Below, one piece after another: positions 27,976 through 36,457 of a DNA stretch of 64,000 bases (positions within the stretch are counted from its first letter, which is position 1; every line of letters starts with the position of its first letter). Below the pieces are notes generated by a model that worked only from the letters and a program-made list of their open reading frames with translations, did not search any database and was not told the origin of the DNA. Source of the DNA: Pseudarthrobacter polychromogenes (GTDB lineage Bacteria; Actinomycetota; Actinomycetes; Actinomycetales; Micrococcaceae). Made by a program: the position numbers and the translations under genes. The stretch covers positions 352,007 to 416,006 of the forward strand of contig NZ_BMKU01000003.1 of assembly GCF_014644495.1 (NCBI RefSeq), given 5' to 3'.

Positions 27976-29124
27976 GTGACCGCAGCAGCGAGGACGTTTG
28001 GCCTGGACCTGCCCGACTACCCGTGGGAAGCCATGGCGCCGTATGCCGCCAAGGCGGCGCAGCACCCGGGCGGGGCCGTTAATCTGTCCATCGGGACCCC
28101 GGTGGATCCTACGCCGGCCCTGATCCAGGACGCGCTCAAGGCCGCGGCGGACGCCCCCGGGTACCCCACCGTGCACGGCACAGCGGCCTTGCGTGAAGCC
28201 ATCGCAGGGTGGTTCGAAAGGCGCCGCGGCGTGGCAGGGCTCGATCCCCGCAACGTCATGCCCACCGTGGGCTCCAAGGAACTGGTGGCCTGGCTGCCGC
28301 TCCTCTTGGGACTCAAGCCGGGAGACGTCGTCGTCCGCCCCAAGGTTGCGTACCCCACGTACGACATCGGCGCCACCCTCGCTGGCGTGACGTCCGTGGC
28401 AACGGACAATCTGGACGAACTGGATGACGCCACCCGTGCTCGCGTCCGGCTGATCTGGGTTAATTCCCCGGGGAACCCGACCGGCAGCGTCCGGGGTGTC
28501 GAATCCCTGAAGGCGCTGGTGCAGCAGGCAAGGGAACTGGGCGCCGTGGTGGCCTCCGACGAGTGCTACGCAGAACTTGGCTGGGGCGACTGGGATGTCC
28601 AGCGAGGCGGCCAAGCCGTTCCCAGCATCCTCGATCCGCGCGTAGCCGGCGGATCCCATCAGGGCCTGCTGGCTGTCTACTCCCTGAGCAAGCAGTCCAA
28701 CGTGGCGGGCTACCGGGCAGCATTCGTGGCGGGCGACCCCGGCCTCATGCCCAACCTGGTGAACAGCCGCAAGCACGCGGGCATGATCGTGCCCTATCCG
28801 GTGCAGGAGGCCATGCGCGTGGCGCTCGGCGACGACGCCCACGTGGAGGCGCAGAAGGACCTGTACCGGGGGCGGCGCGAGCGGCTGGTTCCGGCGCTGC
28901 TGGACTTCGGCCTCGAGATCAAGGATTCCGACGCCGGACTGTACCTGTGGTCCACCGCCGGGGAAAGCACCTGGGACACGGTGGCCCGGCTGGCGGACCG
29001 CGGGATTGTGGTGGGCCCCGGGGTTTTCTATGGCGAGGCGGGCAACGGGTATATCCGCGTGGCGCTGACCGGAACGGACGAGCGTGTCGACGCAGCAGTG
29101 TCCCGGCTCGTTGCGGCACCGTAA
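27976..29124 (+). CDS. dapC: Succinyldiaminopimelate transaminase
   Basis: A 382-residue fold-type I PLP aminotransferase from GTG 27976 (GGGAAG upstream). LPDYPWEAMAPYAAKAAQHP, NSPGNPTGSV and the PLP lysine in SLSKQSNVAGYRAAF match actinobacterial DapC. It converts N-succinyl-2-amino-6-ketopimelate to succinyl-DAP, between DapD and DapE in lysine/DAP synthesis; both of these are encoded about 6 kb further on. Confidence 0.92.
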   Translation: MTAAARTFGLDLPDYPWEAMAPYAAKAAQHPGGAVNLSIGTPVDPTPALIQDALKAAADAPGYPTVHGTAALREAIAGWFERRRGVAGLDPRNVMPTVGSKELVAWLPLLLGLKPGDVVVRPKVAYPTYDIGATLAGVTSVATDNLDELDDATRARVRLIWVNSPGNPTGSVRGVESLKALVQQARELGAVVASDECYAELGWGDWDVQRGGQAVPSILDPRVAGGSHQGLLAVYSLSKQSNVAGYRAAFVAGDPGLMPNLVNSRKHAGMIVPYPVQEAMRVALGDDAHVEAQKDLYRGRRERLVPALLDFGLEIKDSDAGLYLWSTAGESTWDTVARLADRGIVVGPGVFYGEAGNGYIRVALTGTDERVDAAVSRLVAAP

Positions 29125-29130
29125 CAATAC

Positions 29131-29146
29131 TGTGACTCGCGCCACA
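29131..29146. promoter_or_regulatory. Possible CRP/GlxR-type operator upstream of gltA
   Basis: TGTGA-N6-CCACA, one base from the consensus TGTGA-N6-TCACA, 206 bases before the gltA start. GlxR controls gltA in Corynebacterium. Confidence 0.45.
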
Positions 29147-29192
29147 ACGGCCCGGTTTTAGGGGCTTCCGGACCGTCTCGGATTAGTGGCAC

Positions 29193-29215
29193 CCGCCAAG
29201 GGGCGGTACTTTTTA
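29193..29215 (+). terminator. Possible weak dapC terminator or gltA promoter element
   Basis: A short stem CCGCC/GGCGG followed by TACTTTTT. The same TACTTT can be read as a -10 box with TTAGTG 18 bases upstream, so the assignment is open. Confidence 0.35.
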
Positions 29216-29351
29216 AGTGACTATCAATGGTGGCTTTCTACAAGAAGGCAGCCCGGGTGTTGGAACCTGTGTTCTCAGGCTTCGTGCGCGGCTCACCTGA
29301 TGTTGGATCAAGCTTTCGACAGAGGCCCAGAAGCCTCATGAAGGGGACTCC

Positions 29352-30638
29352 ATGACTGAGACCAACAATGCGGCCACCCTGCACCACGCAGGAGGCGAGC
29401 TCAAGCTGCCGCGCATCCAGGTTGTTGAAGGAAACGAGGGCTACGACGTTTCCAAACTGCTGAAGCAGACGGGCGCAGTCACCTTTGACCCCGGCTTCAT
29501 GAACACGGCAGCCACGACTTCGGCCATCACCTACATCGACGGCGATGCTGGCATCCTGCGCTACCGCGGGTACCCCATCGAGCAGCTGGCCCAGCACTCC
29601 AGCTTCCTCGAGGTGTCCTACCTTTTGATCTACGGCAACCTGCCCAGCCCCACGGAGCTGGAAGAGTTCGACCAGAAGATCCGCCGCCACACCCTGCTGC
29701 ATGAAGAGCTCAAGGGCTTCTTCAGCGGCTTCCCGCGCGACGCGCACCCCATGCCCGTGCTGTCCTCGGCGGTGTCCGCGCTGTCCACGTTCTACCAGGA
29801 CTCGCTGGACCCGTTCAACGCCGAGCAGGTGGAGGTTTCCACGATCCGCCTGATGGCCAAGATGCCGGTGATCGCGGCGTACGCGCACAAGAAGTCCATC
29901 GGCCAGCCCATGCTGTACCCGGACAACTCCCACAACCTCGTGGAAAACTTCATGCGCCTGAGCTTCGGCCTGCCGGCCGAGCAGTACGAAGTCGACCCGG
30001 TCATTGCCAAGGCGCTGGACCTGCTGCTGATCCTGCACGCGGACCACGAACAGAACTGTTCAACGTCCACCGTGCGCCTGGTGGGCTCGTCCAACGCCAA
30101 CCTGTTCGCATCGGTGTCCGCCGGCATTAACGCGCTCTTCGGTCCCGCCCACGGTGGCGCCAACGAGGCTGTGCTCAAGATGCTCCGCCAGATCCAGGCC
30201 GACGGCACGAAGCCCGAGGACTACATGGAGAAGGTGAAGAACAAGGAAGACGGCGTCCGCCTCATGGGCTTCGGGCACCGCGTCTACAAGAACTACGATC
30301 CGCGCGCGAAGATCGTCAAGGCCACGGCCCACGAGATCCTCAGCAAGCTTGGCGGCAACGACGAACTACTGGACATCGCCCTGCGCCTGGAAGAGAAGGC
30401 GCTCAACGATGACTACTTCATCCAGCGCAAGCTCTACCCGAACGTGGACTTCTACACCGGCCTGATCTACAAGGCCATGGGCTTCCCCGAGAAGATGTTC
30501 ACGGTACTGTTCGCCATCGGCCGCCTCCCCGGCTGGATCGCCCAGTGGCGCGAAATGATCAGCGACCCGAACACCAAGATCGGCCGCCCGCGCCAGCTCT
30601 ACATCGGCGAGCCGGAACGGGACTACCCGGTCCGCTAA
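29352..30638 (+). CDS. gltA: Citrate synthase
   Basis: 428 residues, type of the hexameric bacterial enzyme. Catalytic regions LHADHEQNCSTSTVRLVGS and GPAHGGANE (histidines) and GFGHRVYKNYDPRAK are present. It condenses oxaloacetate and acetyl-CoA at the entry of the TCA cycle. GAAGGGG precedes the ATG. A 227-bp upstream region with a CRP/GlxR-like site suggests catabolic control. Terminator and a long palindrome lie downstream. Confidence 0.96.
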   Translation: MTETNNAATLHHAGGELKLPRIQVVEGNEGYDVSKLLKQTGAVTFDPGFMNTAATTSAITYIDGDAGILRYRGYPIEQLAQHSSFLEVSYLLIYGNLPSPTELEEFDQKIRRHTLLHEELKGFFSGFPRDAHPMPVLSSAVSALSTFYQDSLDPFNAEQVEVSTIRLMAKMPVIAAYAHKKSIGQPMLYPDNSHNLVENFMRLSFGLPAEQYEVDPVIAKALDLLLILHADHEQNCSTSTVRLVGSSNANLFASVSAGINALFGPAHGGANEAVLKMLRQIQADGTKPEDYMEKVKNKEDGVRLMGFGHRVYKNYDPRAKIVKATAHEILSKLGGNDELLDIALRLEEKALNDDYFIQRKLYPNVDFYTGLIYKAMGFPEKMFTVLFAIGRLPGWIAQWREMISDPNTKIGRPRQLYIGEPERDYPVR

Positions 30639-30662
30639 CTCCCCGGATCAATCCCTGCAATT

Positions 30663-30707
30663 ACGACGGCGGCCGCCCACCTTCCAAAGATGGGCGGCCG
30701 ACGTCGT
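30663..30707 (+). terminator. Terminator of gltA
   Basis: Arms 30663-30679 and 30691-30707 pair over 17 bp with one mismatch, loop of 11. Confidence 0.75.
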
Positions 30708-30713
30708 TAATCA

Positions 30714-30777
30714 CCATCGATTGCTCCGTAGGTGTCGTTTTGGGTCGTCAAAACGACACCTACGGAGCAATCGATGG
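30714..30777. repeat. Long palindrome, element 1 of the TARGTGTCGTTTT family
   Basis: Perfect 29-bp arms (30714-30742 and 30749-30777) with a six-base centre, between the ends of convergent gltA and galE. It shares its inner 13 bases (TAGGTGTCGTTTT) and spacing with the element at 52474-52539. There is no U tract outside the stem, so it is not a typical terminator. Confidence 0.85.
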
Positions 30778-30783
30778 GGGAGA

Positions 30784-31797
30784 TCAGGAGGTGTAGCCCT
30801 GCGGGTTGTTCTTCTGCCAGCGCCAGTGGTCCTCGCACATCTGGTCAACGGTTTTGGTGGTGGACCAGCTGAGGTCCGCCAGCGCGGAGGTGGCGTCAGC
30901 CCAGAAGGCGGGTAGGTCGCCGGCGCGGCGGCCGGTGATCTCGTAGGGGATCGGCTGCCCGACGGCCTTCTCGAAGGACCGGAGCACCTCCAGGACGGAG
31001 GAGCCCTTGCCCGAGCCCAGGTTCCAGCGGAAGACGCCGGTGCGGTCCGCAACGTAGTTCAGCGCGGCCACATGCCCCTCGGCAAGGTCCACAACGTGGA
31101 TGTAGTCGCGCAGGCAGGTGCCGTCCGGGGTGTCGTAGTCGCCGCCGAAGACCATCAGCTTCTCGCGGCGGCCGACTGCCACCTGGGCGATGAAGGGAAC
31201 CAGGTTGTTGGGAATGCCCTGGGGGTCCTCGCCGATCCGGCCGGAGGGGTGGGCGCCGACCGGGTTGAAATAGCGCAGCAGGGCTATGTGCCAGCGAGTG
31301 TCAGCGGCACCCAGGTCCGAGAGGATGTCCTCGATCTGCTCCTTGGTGCGGCCGTACGGGTTGTTGGCCCCGATCTCCATCTTCTCCACATAGGGAATGG
31401 GGTTGTGCTCGCCGTAGACGGTGGCCGAGGAACTGAAGACGATGGACCGGACGTCGTGGCGGTCCATGACCCGGATGAGGTTCAGGGTCCCCACCAGGTT
31501 GTTGTGGTAGTACTTGAGCGGCTCACGGACGGATTCGCCAACGGCTTTCAGCCCGGCAAAGTGGATCACCGCGTCAATGGGGCTGGCGGCGAAGACACGC
31601 TCGACGGCGGCCTCATCCACCAGGTCCACGTGGTGGAAGTCCGCGGTCTTGCAGCTGAGTTCGGCAACCCGGCGGAGCGATTCCTCGCTGGAGTTGACCA
31701 GGTTGTCGATAACCACCACATCATGGCCGGCTTCCTGCAGGGATAGAACAGTGTGGGAACCAATGTAGCCGGTGCCCCCGGTGACCAGAATTTTCAT
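30784..31797 (-). CDS. galE: UDP-glucose 4-epimerase
   Basis: 337 residues from ATG 31797; the frame is open to 31932 but the Rossmann motif VTGGTGYIGSHT (5-16) begins just after this ATG. SSSATVYG and NPYGRTK give the catalytic Ser/Tyr/Lys of extended SDRs. It interconverts UDP-glucose and UDP-galactose. TAGCGT lies seven bases upstream, leaderless-type. Its stop is seven bases from the long palindrome. Confidence 0.93.
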   Translation of the reverse strand: MKILVTGGTGYIGSHTVLSLQEAGHDVVVIDNLVNSSEESLRRVAELSCKTADFHHVDLVDEAAVERVFAASPIDAVIHFAGLKAVGESVREPLKYYHNNLVGTLNLIRVMDRHDVRSIVFSSSATVYGEHNPIPYVEKMEIGANNPYGRTKEQIEDILSDLGAADTRWHIALLRYFNPVGAHPSGRIGEDPQGIPNNLVPFIAQVAVGRREKLMVFGGDYDTPDGTCLRDYIHVVDLAEGHVAALNYVADRTGVFRWNLGSGKGSSVLEVLRSFEKAVGQPIPYEITGRRAGDLPAFWADATSALADLSWSTTKTVDQMCEDHWRWQKNNPQGYTS

Positions 31798-31804
31798 GCC
31801 TCTA

Positions 31805-31810
31805 ACGCTA
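31805..31810 (-). promoter_or_regulatory. -10 box of galE
   Basis: Minus-strand TAGCGT, spacer TAGAGGC, then ATG at 31797. Confidence 0.6.
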
Positions 31811-31827
31811 TCCCAAGGACACCGGCT

Positions 31828-31901
31828 GCCGCCGCCGTGTTCCGGATGCCGGGCAGGGCCCACCTGAACCACGGTGAGGCGCAGCAGGTCACGGCGGCGG
31901 C
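31828..31901. promoter_or_regulatory. Inverted repeat between galE and the TetR gene
   Basis: Perfect 12-bp arms at 31828-31839 and 31890-31901 enclose 50 bases that include a smaller CACC-N8-GGTG palindrome (31861-31876), a possible TetR-type operator. Confidence 0.35.
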
Positions 31902-31950
31902 GCGGCATGCCGGACCGTCCAATGGAGCACATCCGTGCTAAATAGGAGGA

Positions 31951-32553
31951 GTGCCAAAAATCGTAGATGCCGAAGCCCGGCGCCAGGACGTTGTTGAAGC
32001 AGTCCTACGCATCATCGCCGGTGACGGGCTGGAACGGGCTTCCCTCAGGGAAACGGCGGACGAAGCCGGGCTGGCTGTGGGTTCTGTCCGCCACTATTTC
32101 GCGGGTAGTGAGGAATTGCTGGCATTCGCCTTCGCCTCTGTGGTGGACCGCATCGTGCGCCGCCTGGAGGCATCCATGCCTGACGTGCACGCGGCGGAAC
32201 CCGGTACCCCTGAGCATCGCGCGGCCATATTAACCCTCCTGTGCGGGCTGCTGCCCCTGGACGGGCCCCGGGCGCTTGAGGTGTGCGCCTGGATGGCGTT
32301 CCGGAATGCCGCGAGGGTCCGCCCGTTCCTTGCCGCTGAGGCAGACCGTAGCCACCGGGAGGTGGCCGTCATCGTGGGCAGGGTCATCAGCGCCCTGAGG
32401 CCCGAGTACGAGCCGAAGGAAAGCCTGGTGGTGGAAGCCGAGCGGCTGCTCGCGACCCTGGACGGGCTGTGCATGCACGCCCTGCTGCAGCCCGGATGGA
32501 TGACCCGGGAAATGTGCGTGGACGTCCTGGAACAGCACCTCGACGGGATGTGA
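31951..32553 (+). CDS. TetR/AcrR family transcriptional regulator
   Basis: 200 residues from GTG 31951 directly after GGAGGA. The N-terminal helix-turn-helix region (VVEAVLRIIAGDGLERASLRETADEAGL followed by VGSVRHYFAGSEELLAFAF) is typical of TetR proteins; the C-terminal ligand domain resembles the BetI-like group. It diverges from galE and precedes an unknown gene; the target is unknown. A palindrome in the intergenic region may be its operator. Confidence 0.85.
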   Translation: MPKIVDAEARRQDVVEAVLRIIAGDGLERASLRETADEAGLAVGSVRHYFAGSEELLAFAFASVVDRIVRRLEASMPDVHAAEPGTPEHRAAILTLLCGLLPLDGPRALEVCAWMAFRNAARVRPFLAAEADRSHREVAVIVGRVISALRPEYEPKESLVVEAERLLATLDGLCMHALLQPGWMTREMCVDVLEQHLDGM

Positions 32554-32584
32554 TGACTGCCACTAACGTGGGCGTCAGGGGGAA

Positions 32585-32590
32585 TAGACT
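32585..32590 (+). promoter_or_regulatory. -10 box upstream of the 203-aa hypothetical
   Basis: TAGACT, the same hexamer as at dapD and dapE, about 60 bases upstream of the ATG; here the transcript would have a leader with an SD. Confidence 0.45.
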
Positions 32591-32652
32591 GGGAGCCGGG
32601 GGCGCTACCGGATCGCCCCTCCCGGCAAGGGCACGCGACGGAAGGACGTCGG

Positions 32653-33264
32653 ATGTATCAGACAAGCGGTACCAGGTGGCAAATCACCGCGGACACGTCG
32701 GGGCCAATGATGATAGCCCTGTTCGTCCGGGATACTGCGGGGCTCGACGGCGCAGGGCACCCCGCGCTGTCCCACGCAGCGCCCAAGGTACGCAGCGCCG
32801 ATCATTCACACTTGACCGCGGACGTCGGCGGCCTGAGTGCCCTCAAGACAGAGTGGGAGGCATGGTGGGAGCAACTGCTCAAGGCACATCCCCAGACGTC
32901 TCCCGAGCTGTCGCCGCCGGACTTCGACGCCTTTGGCAATTCTCCTGCCCTGCAGCGCGTGCTCCAGGCCCACTTCGGGTCCGCCCTCACCTGGGCCCGG
33001 GAGCGCAGGAGCGAATACGCGGAAATTGAGGCGGAGCGTGCTGCCAGCGGCGCGGACCAGCTGCTGGAGGACTTGGTGGACGACAGGCTGATGGAGGTTG
33101 GCCGCGATTCCCGTGACTTCAAGCTGACCATCATCGAGCTTCCGCTGAACGAGCAGCGGGCCTGGTACCTGGAGCCGGACAAGATCATTATGAGCAACCG
33201 GCTGATGGCCGAGCCTGAGCTCTTCCGCAGTTACGTGCAGCCGGTGGTTGAGATCCTCGTCTAG
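32653..33264 (+). CDS. Conserved protein of unknown function
   Basis: 203 residues with GGAAGGA seven bases upstream of the ATG. It is mainly alpha-helical and acidic, soluble, with no signal peptide. Distinctive stretches are SALKTEWEAWWEQLL, FDAFGNSPALQRVLQ, and an ending with FKLTIIELPLNEQRAWYLE that looks like a beta-rich subdomain. I do not recognise a family. It stands alone between the TetR gene and a convergent secreted protein. Confidence 0.75.
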   Translation: MYQTSGTRWQITADTSGPMMIALFVRDTAGLDGAGHPALSHAAPKVRSADHSHLTADVGGLSALKTEWEAWWEQLLKAHPQTSPELSPPDFDAFGNSPALQRVLQAHFGSALTWARERRSEYAEIEAERAASGADQLLEDLVDDRLMEVGRDSRDFKLTIIELPLNEQRAWYLEPDKIIMSNRLMAEPELFRSYVQPVVEILV

Positions 33265-33324
33265 GGACCTCCATCCGGCAGCAGGCCGCCGGCAGCCACG
33301 GGGCAGTATTCCTGCGGCAGCCGT

Positions 33325-34182
33325 TCAGCTGCCGGTCCCGTCCGCCGCCACCGTGATCCGAACCTGTCCGTCCGTGGCCGCAGAGGCCTGCCACCCGTCC
33401 CGGGCCTCCCGGTTCCAGCTCCGGCCGGCGACGTCCACCTGCGTGACCTCGAAGCCTTTGGCGTTGGCAACCGCCCATTGCGCCACGGACCAGGCCTGGC
33501 TGCCGGCAGCGTCCACCACCAGCGTTTCACCCTCAACAGCCGTCCCCAGCGGCCCGTAGGCCTGGCTGAGTTCCGCTGACAACGCGGCGGTATCCCCGCC
33601 GGTGCCGGGCGCGCGGAGGGTGCACCGGACGGCTTCGGGCGTCTGGCCGGTCAGCCCGGAAGCAAAGGTTCGCCCCATCTCCTCGTGCTGGGCATAGGCG
33701 GTGGGGTAGGCGGAGCGCTGGACGCGCTGGGCTGCGTCCGTGATCTCAAGTGACTCGTAGCCTGGAACTTTGACCAAGGCGTCGTAGAAGGCGTTCGCGG
33801 CGTAGTAGGGATCCATGATCTGTGCTTCGGTTCCCCATCCCTGGGAGGGGCGCTGCTGGAACAGCCCGCGGGAGTCCGGGCCGGCCTTGTCCCCGTGATC
33901 AATGTTCCGGAGTTTGGACTCCTGCATGGCGGTGGCGAGGGCGATGCTGGCAGCCCGCGGTGGAAGCCCGCGCTGCACCGCCACGGCGGTGATCAGGGAA
34001 GCGTTGACGGCCTGGTCCGGGGCGAGTTCCGAGGTTCGCTCGCCAATAACGGCCCTGCAGCGCTCCGAAACGAGTGTTTCGGAGCGCTGCAGGAAAAAGA
34101 CGGCCGAGTAAACGCCGCCTGCCACCAGTGCCAAGGCCAGCACCAGTACTGTGAGGCGGCGCAGTCCGCGTCTTCGTGCCAT
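33325..34182 (-). CDS. Secreted or anchored lysozyme-like (transglycosylase-fold) protein
   Basis: 285 residues. A basic N-terminus and one hydrophobic segment (LRRLTVLVLALALVAGGVYSA split at the helix) act as signal or anchor. The block ALATAMQESKLRNIDHGDKAG, DSRGLFQQRPSQGWG and DPYYAANAFYDAL resembles the SLT/goose-lysozyme fold with a catalytic-type Glu in QESK. A C-terminal domain (about 190-285) is of unknown fold. The family is often listed in actinobacteria as hypothetical. Probable cell-wall binding or cleavage; not proven. It ends next to the 203-aa gene and starts seven bases after dapD. Confidence 0.75.
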   Translation of the reverse strand: MARRRGLRRLTVLVLALALVAGGVYSAVFFLQRSETLVSERCRAVIGERTSELAPDQAVNASLITAVAVQRGLPPRAASIALATAMQESKLRNIDHGDKAGPDSRGLFQQRPSQGWGTEAQIMDPYYAANAFYDALVKVPGYESLEITDAAQRVQRSAYPTAYAQHEEMGRTFASGLTGQTPEAVRCTLRAPGTGGDTAALSAELSQAYGPLGTAVEGETLVVDAAGSQAWSVAQWAVANAKGFEVTQVDVAGRSWNREARDGWQASAATDGQVRITVAADGTGS

Positions 34183-34189
34183 GGAATGA

Positions 34190-35212
34190 TCAGTTGGCGT
34201 GGAGGGCGTCGTTCAGCTCCACGGTCTGGCCCTGGCGGGGGAGGACCTCCACCGCGCCCGTGGTGGAATTGCGGCGGAACAGCAGGTTGGGCACACCGGA
34301 CAGTTCGGCAGCCTTAACGATCTTTGTGGTGTCCTCGCCCACCTCGTCCTTGGGCCCGGGCACGCGGACCCGGGTTCCGGCCGTGACGTACAGGCCTGCC
34401 TCCACCACGGAGTCGTCGCCGATGCTGATGCCCACGCCGGAGTTCGCCCCCAGCAGCACCCGCTCGCCGATGGTGATCTTTTCCTTGCCGCCGCCGGACA
34501 GCGTGCCCATGATGGAGGCGCCGCCGCCCACGTCGCTGCCGTCGCCGGTGACCACGCCCGCAGAGATGCGGCCTTCCACCATCGACGTACCCAGGGTGCC
34601 GGCGTTGAAGTTCACGAACCCTTCGTGCATCACGGTGGTTCCTTCGGCCAGGTGCGCACCCAGCCGCACCCGGTCGGCGTCGGCAATCCTCACTCCGGAA
34701 GGCACAACGTAGTCCACCATGCGCGGGAACTTGTCGATGCCGTAGACGGTGACGGCACCGCGGCGCCGCAGCCGCGCACGGGTGAGCTCAAAGCCTTCCA
34801 CTGCGGCGGGGCCGAAGTTTGTCCACACAACGTTGGGCAGCTTGCCGAAGATGCCGTCAAGGTTGATGGTATTGGGCCGGACCAGGCGATGCGAGAGGAG
34901 GTGCAGGCGCAGGTAGGCATCGGCGGTGTCGGCCGGGGCTTCATCGAGGTGGATCTGGGCAAAAACCACCTTCTGCTCGGTGCCGCGGTCCTGGTCCGCA
35001 CCATTCTCGGCGATGCTGGTCAGCGATGCATCCGCGTTCTCGACGGAACGAAGGTTTTCGGCGGCGACACCAAGCGCCGGAGCGGGAAACCATACATCCA
35101 GGACGCTGGCATCAGCGGTGGAAACGGTGGCCACGCCGAAGCCGTAGGCGGAGCGGTGGTCGGTGGATGCATGCGAGGTTTCGGGCACGGCAGAAGAAGC
35201 AGTCTCAGTCAT
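34190..35212 (-). CDS. dapD: Tetrahydrodipicolinate N-succinyltransferase (actinobacterial type)
   Basis: 340 residues. An N-terminal domain is followed by hexapeptide repeats forming a left-handed beta helix ([55 protein letters not shown]). It adds succinyl from succinyl-CoA to tetrahydrodipicolinate in DAP/lysine synthesis. It diverges from dapE with 50 bases between start codons. TAGACT lies six bases upstream of ATG, so the mRNA is probably leaderless. Confidence 0.95.
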   Translation of the reverse strand: MTETASSAVPETSHASTDHRSAYGFGVATVSTADASVLDVWFPAPALGVAAENLRSVENADASLTSIAENGADQDRGTEQKVVFAQIHLDEAPADTADAYLRLHLLSHRLVRPNTINLDGIFGKLPNVVWTNFGPAAVEGFELTRARLRRRGAVTVYGIDKFPRMVDYVVPSGVRIADADRVRLGAHLAEGTTVMHEGFVNFNAGTLGTSMVEGRISAGVVTGDGSDVGGGASIMGTLSGGGKEKITIGERVLLGANSGVGISIGDDSVVEAGLYVTAGTRVRVPGPKDEVGEDTTKIVKAAELSGVPNLLFRRNSTTGAVEVLPRQGQTVELNDALHAN

Positions 35213-35218
35213 GGCCCC

Positions 35219-35224
35219 AGTCTA
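35219..35224 (-). promoter_or_regulatory. -10 box of dapD
   Basis: Minus-strand TAGACT, spacer GGGGCC, then ATG. Confidence 0.65.
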
Positions 35225-35250
35225 TCGACGGGCGGGGACAGGGTCCGAAC

Positions 35251-35256
35251 TAGACT
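35251..35256 (+). promoter_or_regulatory. -10 box of dapE
   Basis: TAGACT, spacer GGCTTC, then GTG at 35263; identical hexamer and spacing to the divergent dapD. Confidence 0.65.
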
Positions 35257-35262
35257 GGCTTC

Positions 35263-36399
35263 GTGACTGCCGAAACCACACCCCAGCCTTCCACCCTGCA
35301 GCTCGACCTCCGCCAGGATGTTGCGTGCCTCACCGCCGCCATTATGGACATCAACAGCGTGTCCGGCCACGAAAAGGAACTTGCGGACGCCGTTGAAGCG
35401 GCCCTGTTGGCAGTTCCCCAGCTGAGCGTTCTCCGGGACGGCGATTCGATCATCGCCCGCACCGATCTGGGCCTTCCCGAACGCGTCATCCTGGCAGGAC
35501 ACCTCGACACCGTGCCGCTGCCCCTGGCAGGTGATGCGAAAGGGACCGTTCCCTCCAGCTGGGAGTCGGGCGTTCCGGGGGAGGGCATCCTGTACGGCCG
35601 TGGCGCTACCGACATGAAGGGCGGCGTTGCGGTGCAGCTTGCCCTGGCGGCCACAATGTTCGACGACGGCGCCTCGCCAAAGCGGGACGTCACCTTTGTG
35701 TTCTACGACCACGAGGAAGTGGAAGCCGTCAAGAGCGGTCTGGGCCGCCTGGTCCGCAACCACGGCCACCTGCTCCGCGGTGACTTCGCCATCCTGCTGG
35801 AACCGACGCACGGCACGGTGGAGGGCGGCTGCAACGGCACCAGCAGGTTTGAGGTGACCACGGTGGGGGAGGCAGCCCACTCCGCCCGTGCGTGGATGGG
35901 CAGCAACGCCATCCACGCCGCGGCACCGATCCTGGCCAGGCTGGCCAGCTACGAACCGCAGACCATCACCGTGGACGGACTCGAGTACCGCGAGAGCCTC
36001 AATGCCGTGAAGATCAATGGCGGGACGGCCGGGAACGTGATCCCGGACCGGTGCGTGGTGGAAATCAACTACCGGTTCGCCCCGGATAAAACCCCCGACC
36101 AGGCCGAGGCCGTCGTTCGGGACCTGCTGTCAGATTTCAACGTTGTCCGCACCGATGCTGCCGCCGGCGCCCGGCCCGGTCTGCACCATCCGGCCGCCGC
36201 GTCCTTCGTTTCCGCCGTGGGAGCCGAGCCGAAGCCCAAATACGGCTGGACCGACGTCGCCCGTTTCAGCGAACTGGGCATCCCGGCGGTGAACTTCGGT
36301 CCGGGTGATCCCTTGCTGGCACACAAGGACAACGAACACGTGCACGCAGACGCCATCCGCACGTGCCTGGCGGCGCTGCGGAAGTGGTTGGCAACCTGA
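35263..36399 (+). CDS. dapE: Succinyl-diaminopimelate desuccinylase
   Basis: A 378-residue M20-family zinc hydrolase from GTG 35263. Metal-binding blocks: LAGHLDTVPL, GRGATDMKGG, and YDHEEVEAVKSGLG, plus LEPTHGTVEGGCNG. It removes succinate from succinyl-DAP to give LL-DAP for lysine and peptidoglycan. No SD is visible; TAGACT sits six bases upstream. With dapC and dapD in the same 9 kb this window holds three steps of the succinylase branch. Confidence 0.95.
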   Translation: MTAETTPQPSTLQLDLRQDVACLTAAIMDINSVSGHEKELADAVEAALLAVPQLSVLRDGDSIIARTDLGLPERVILAGHLDTVPLPLAGDAKGTVPSSWESGVPGEGILYGRGATDMKGGVAVQLALAATMFDDGASPKRDVTFVFYDHEEVEAVKSGLGRLVRNHGHLLRGDFAILLEPTHGTVEGGCNGTSRFEVTTVGEAAHSARAWMGSNAIHAAAPILARLASYEPQTITVDGLEYRESLNAVKINGGTAGNVIPDRCVVEINYRFAPDKTPDQAEAVVRDLLSDFNVVRTDAAAGARPGLHHPAAASFVSAVGAEPKPKYGWTDVARFSELGIPAVNFGPGDPLLAHKDNEHVHADAIRTCLAALRKWLAT

Positions 36400-36405
36400 A
36401 CTTAA

Positions 36406-36442
36406 GAACGACGGCCCGGACCAGTTGGTCCGGGCCATCGTC
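36406..36442. terminator. Terminator between dapE and gluD
   Basis: A 16-bp stem with one mismatch around GGCCCGGACCA/TGGTCCGGGCC; convergent genes, likely bidirectional. Confidence 0.75.
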
Positions 36443-36457
36443 ATTTAGGGAGGACTA

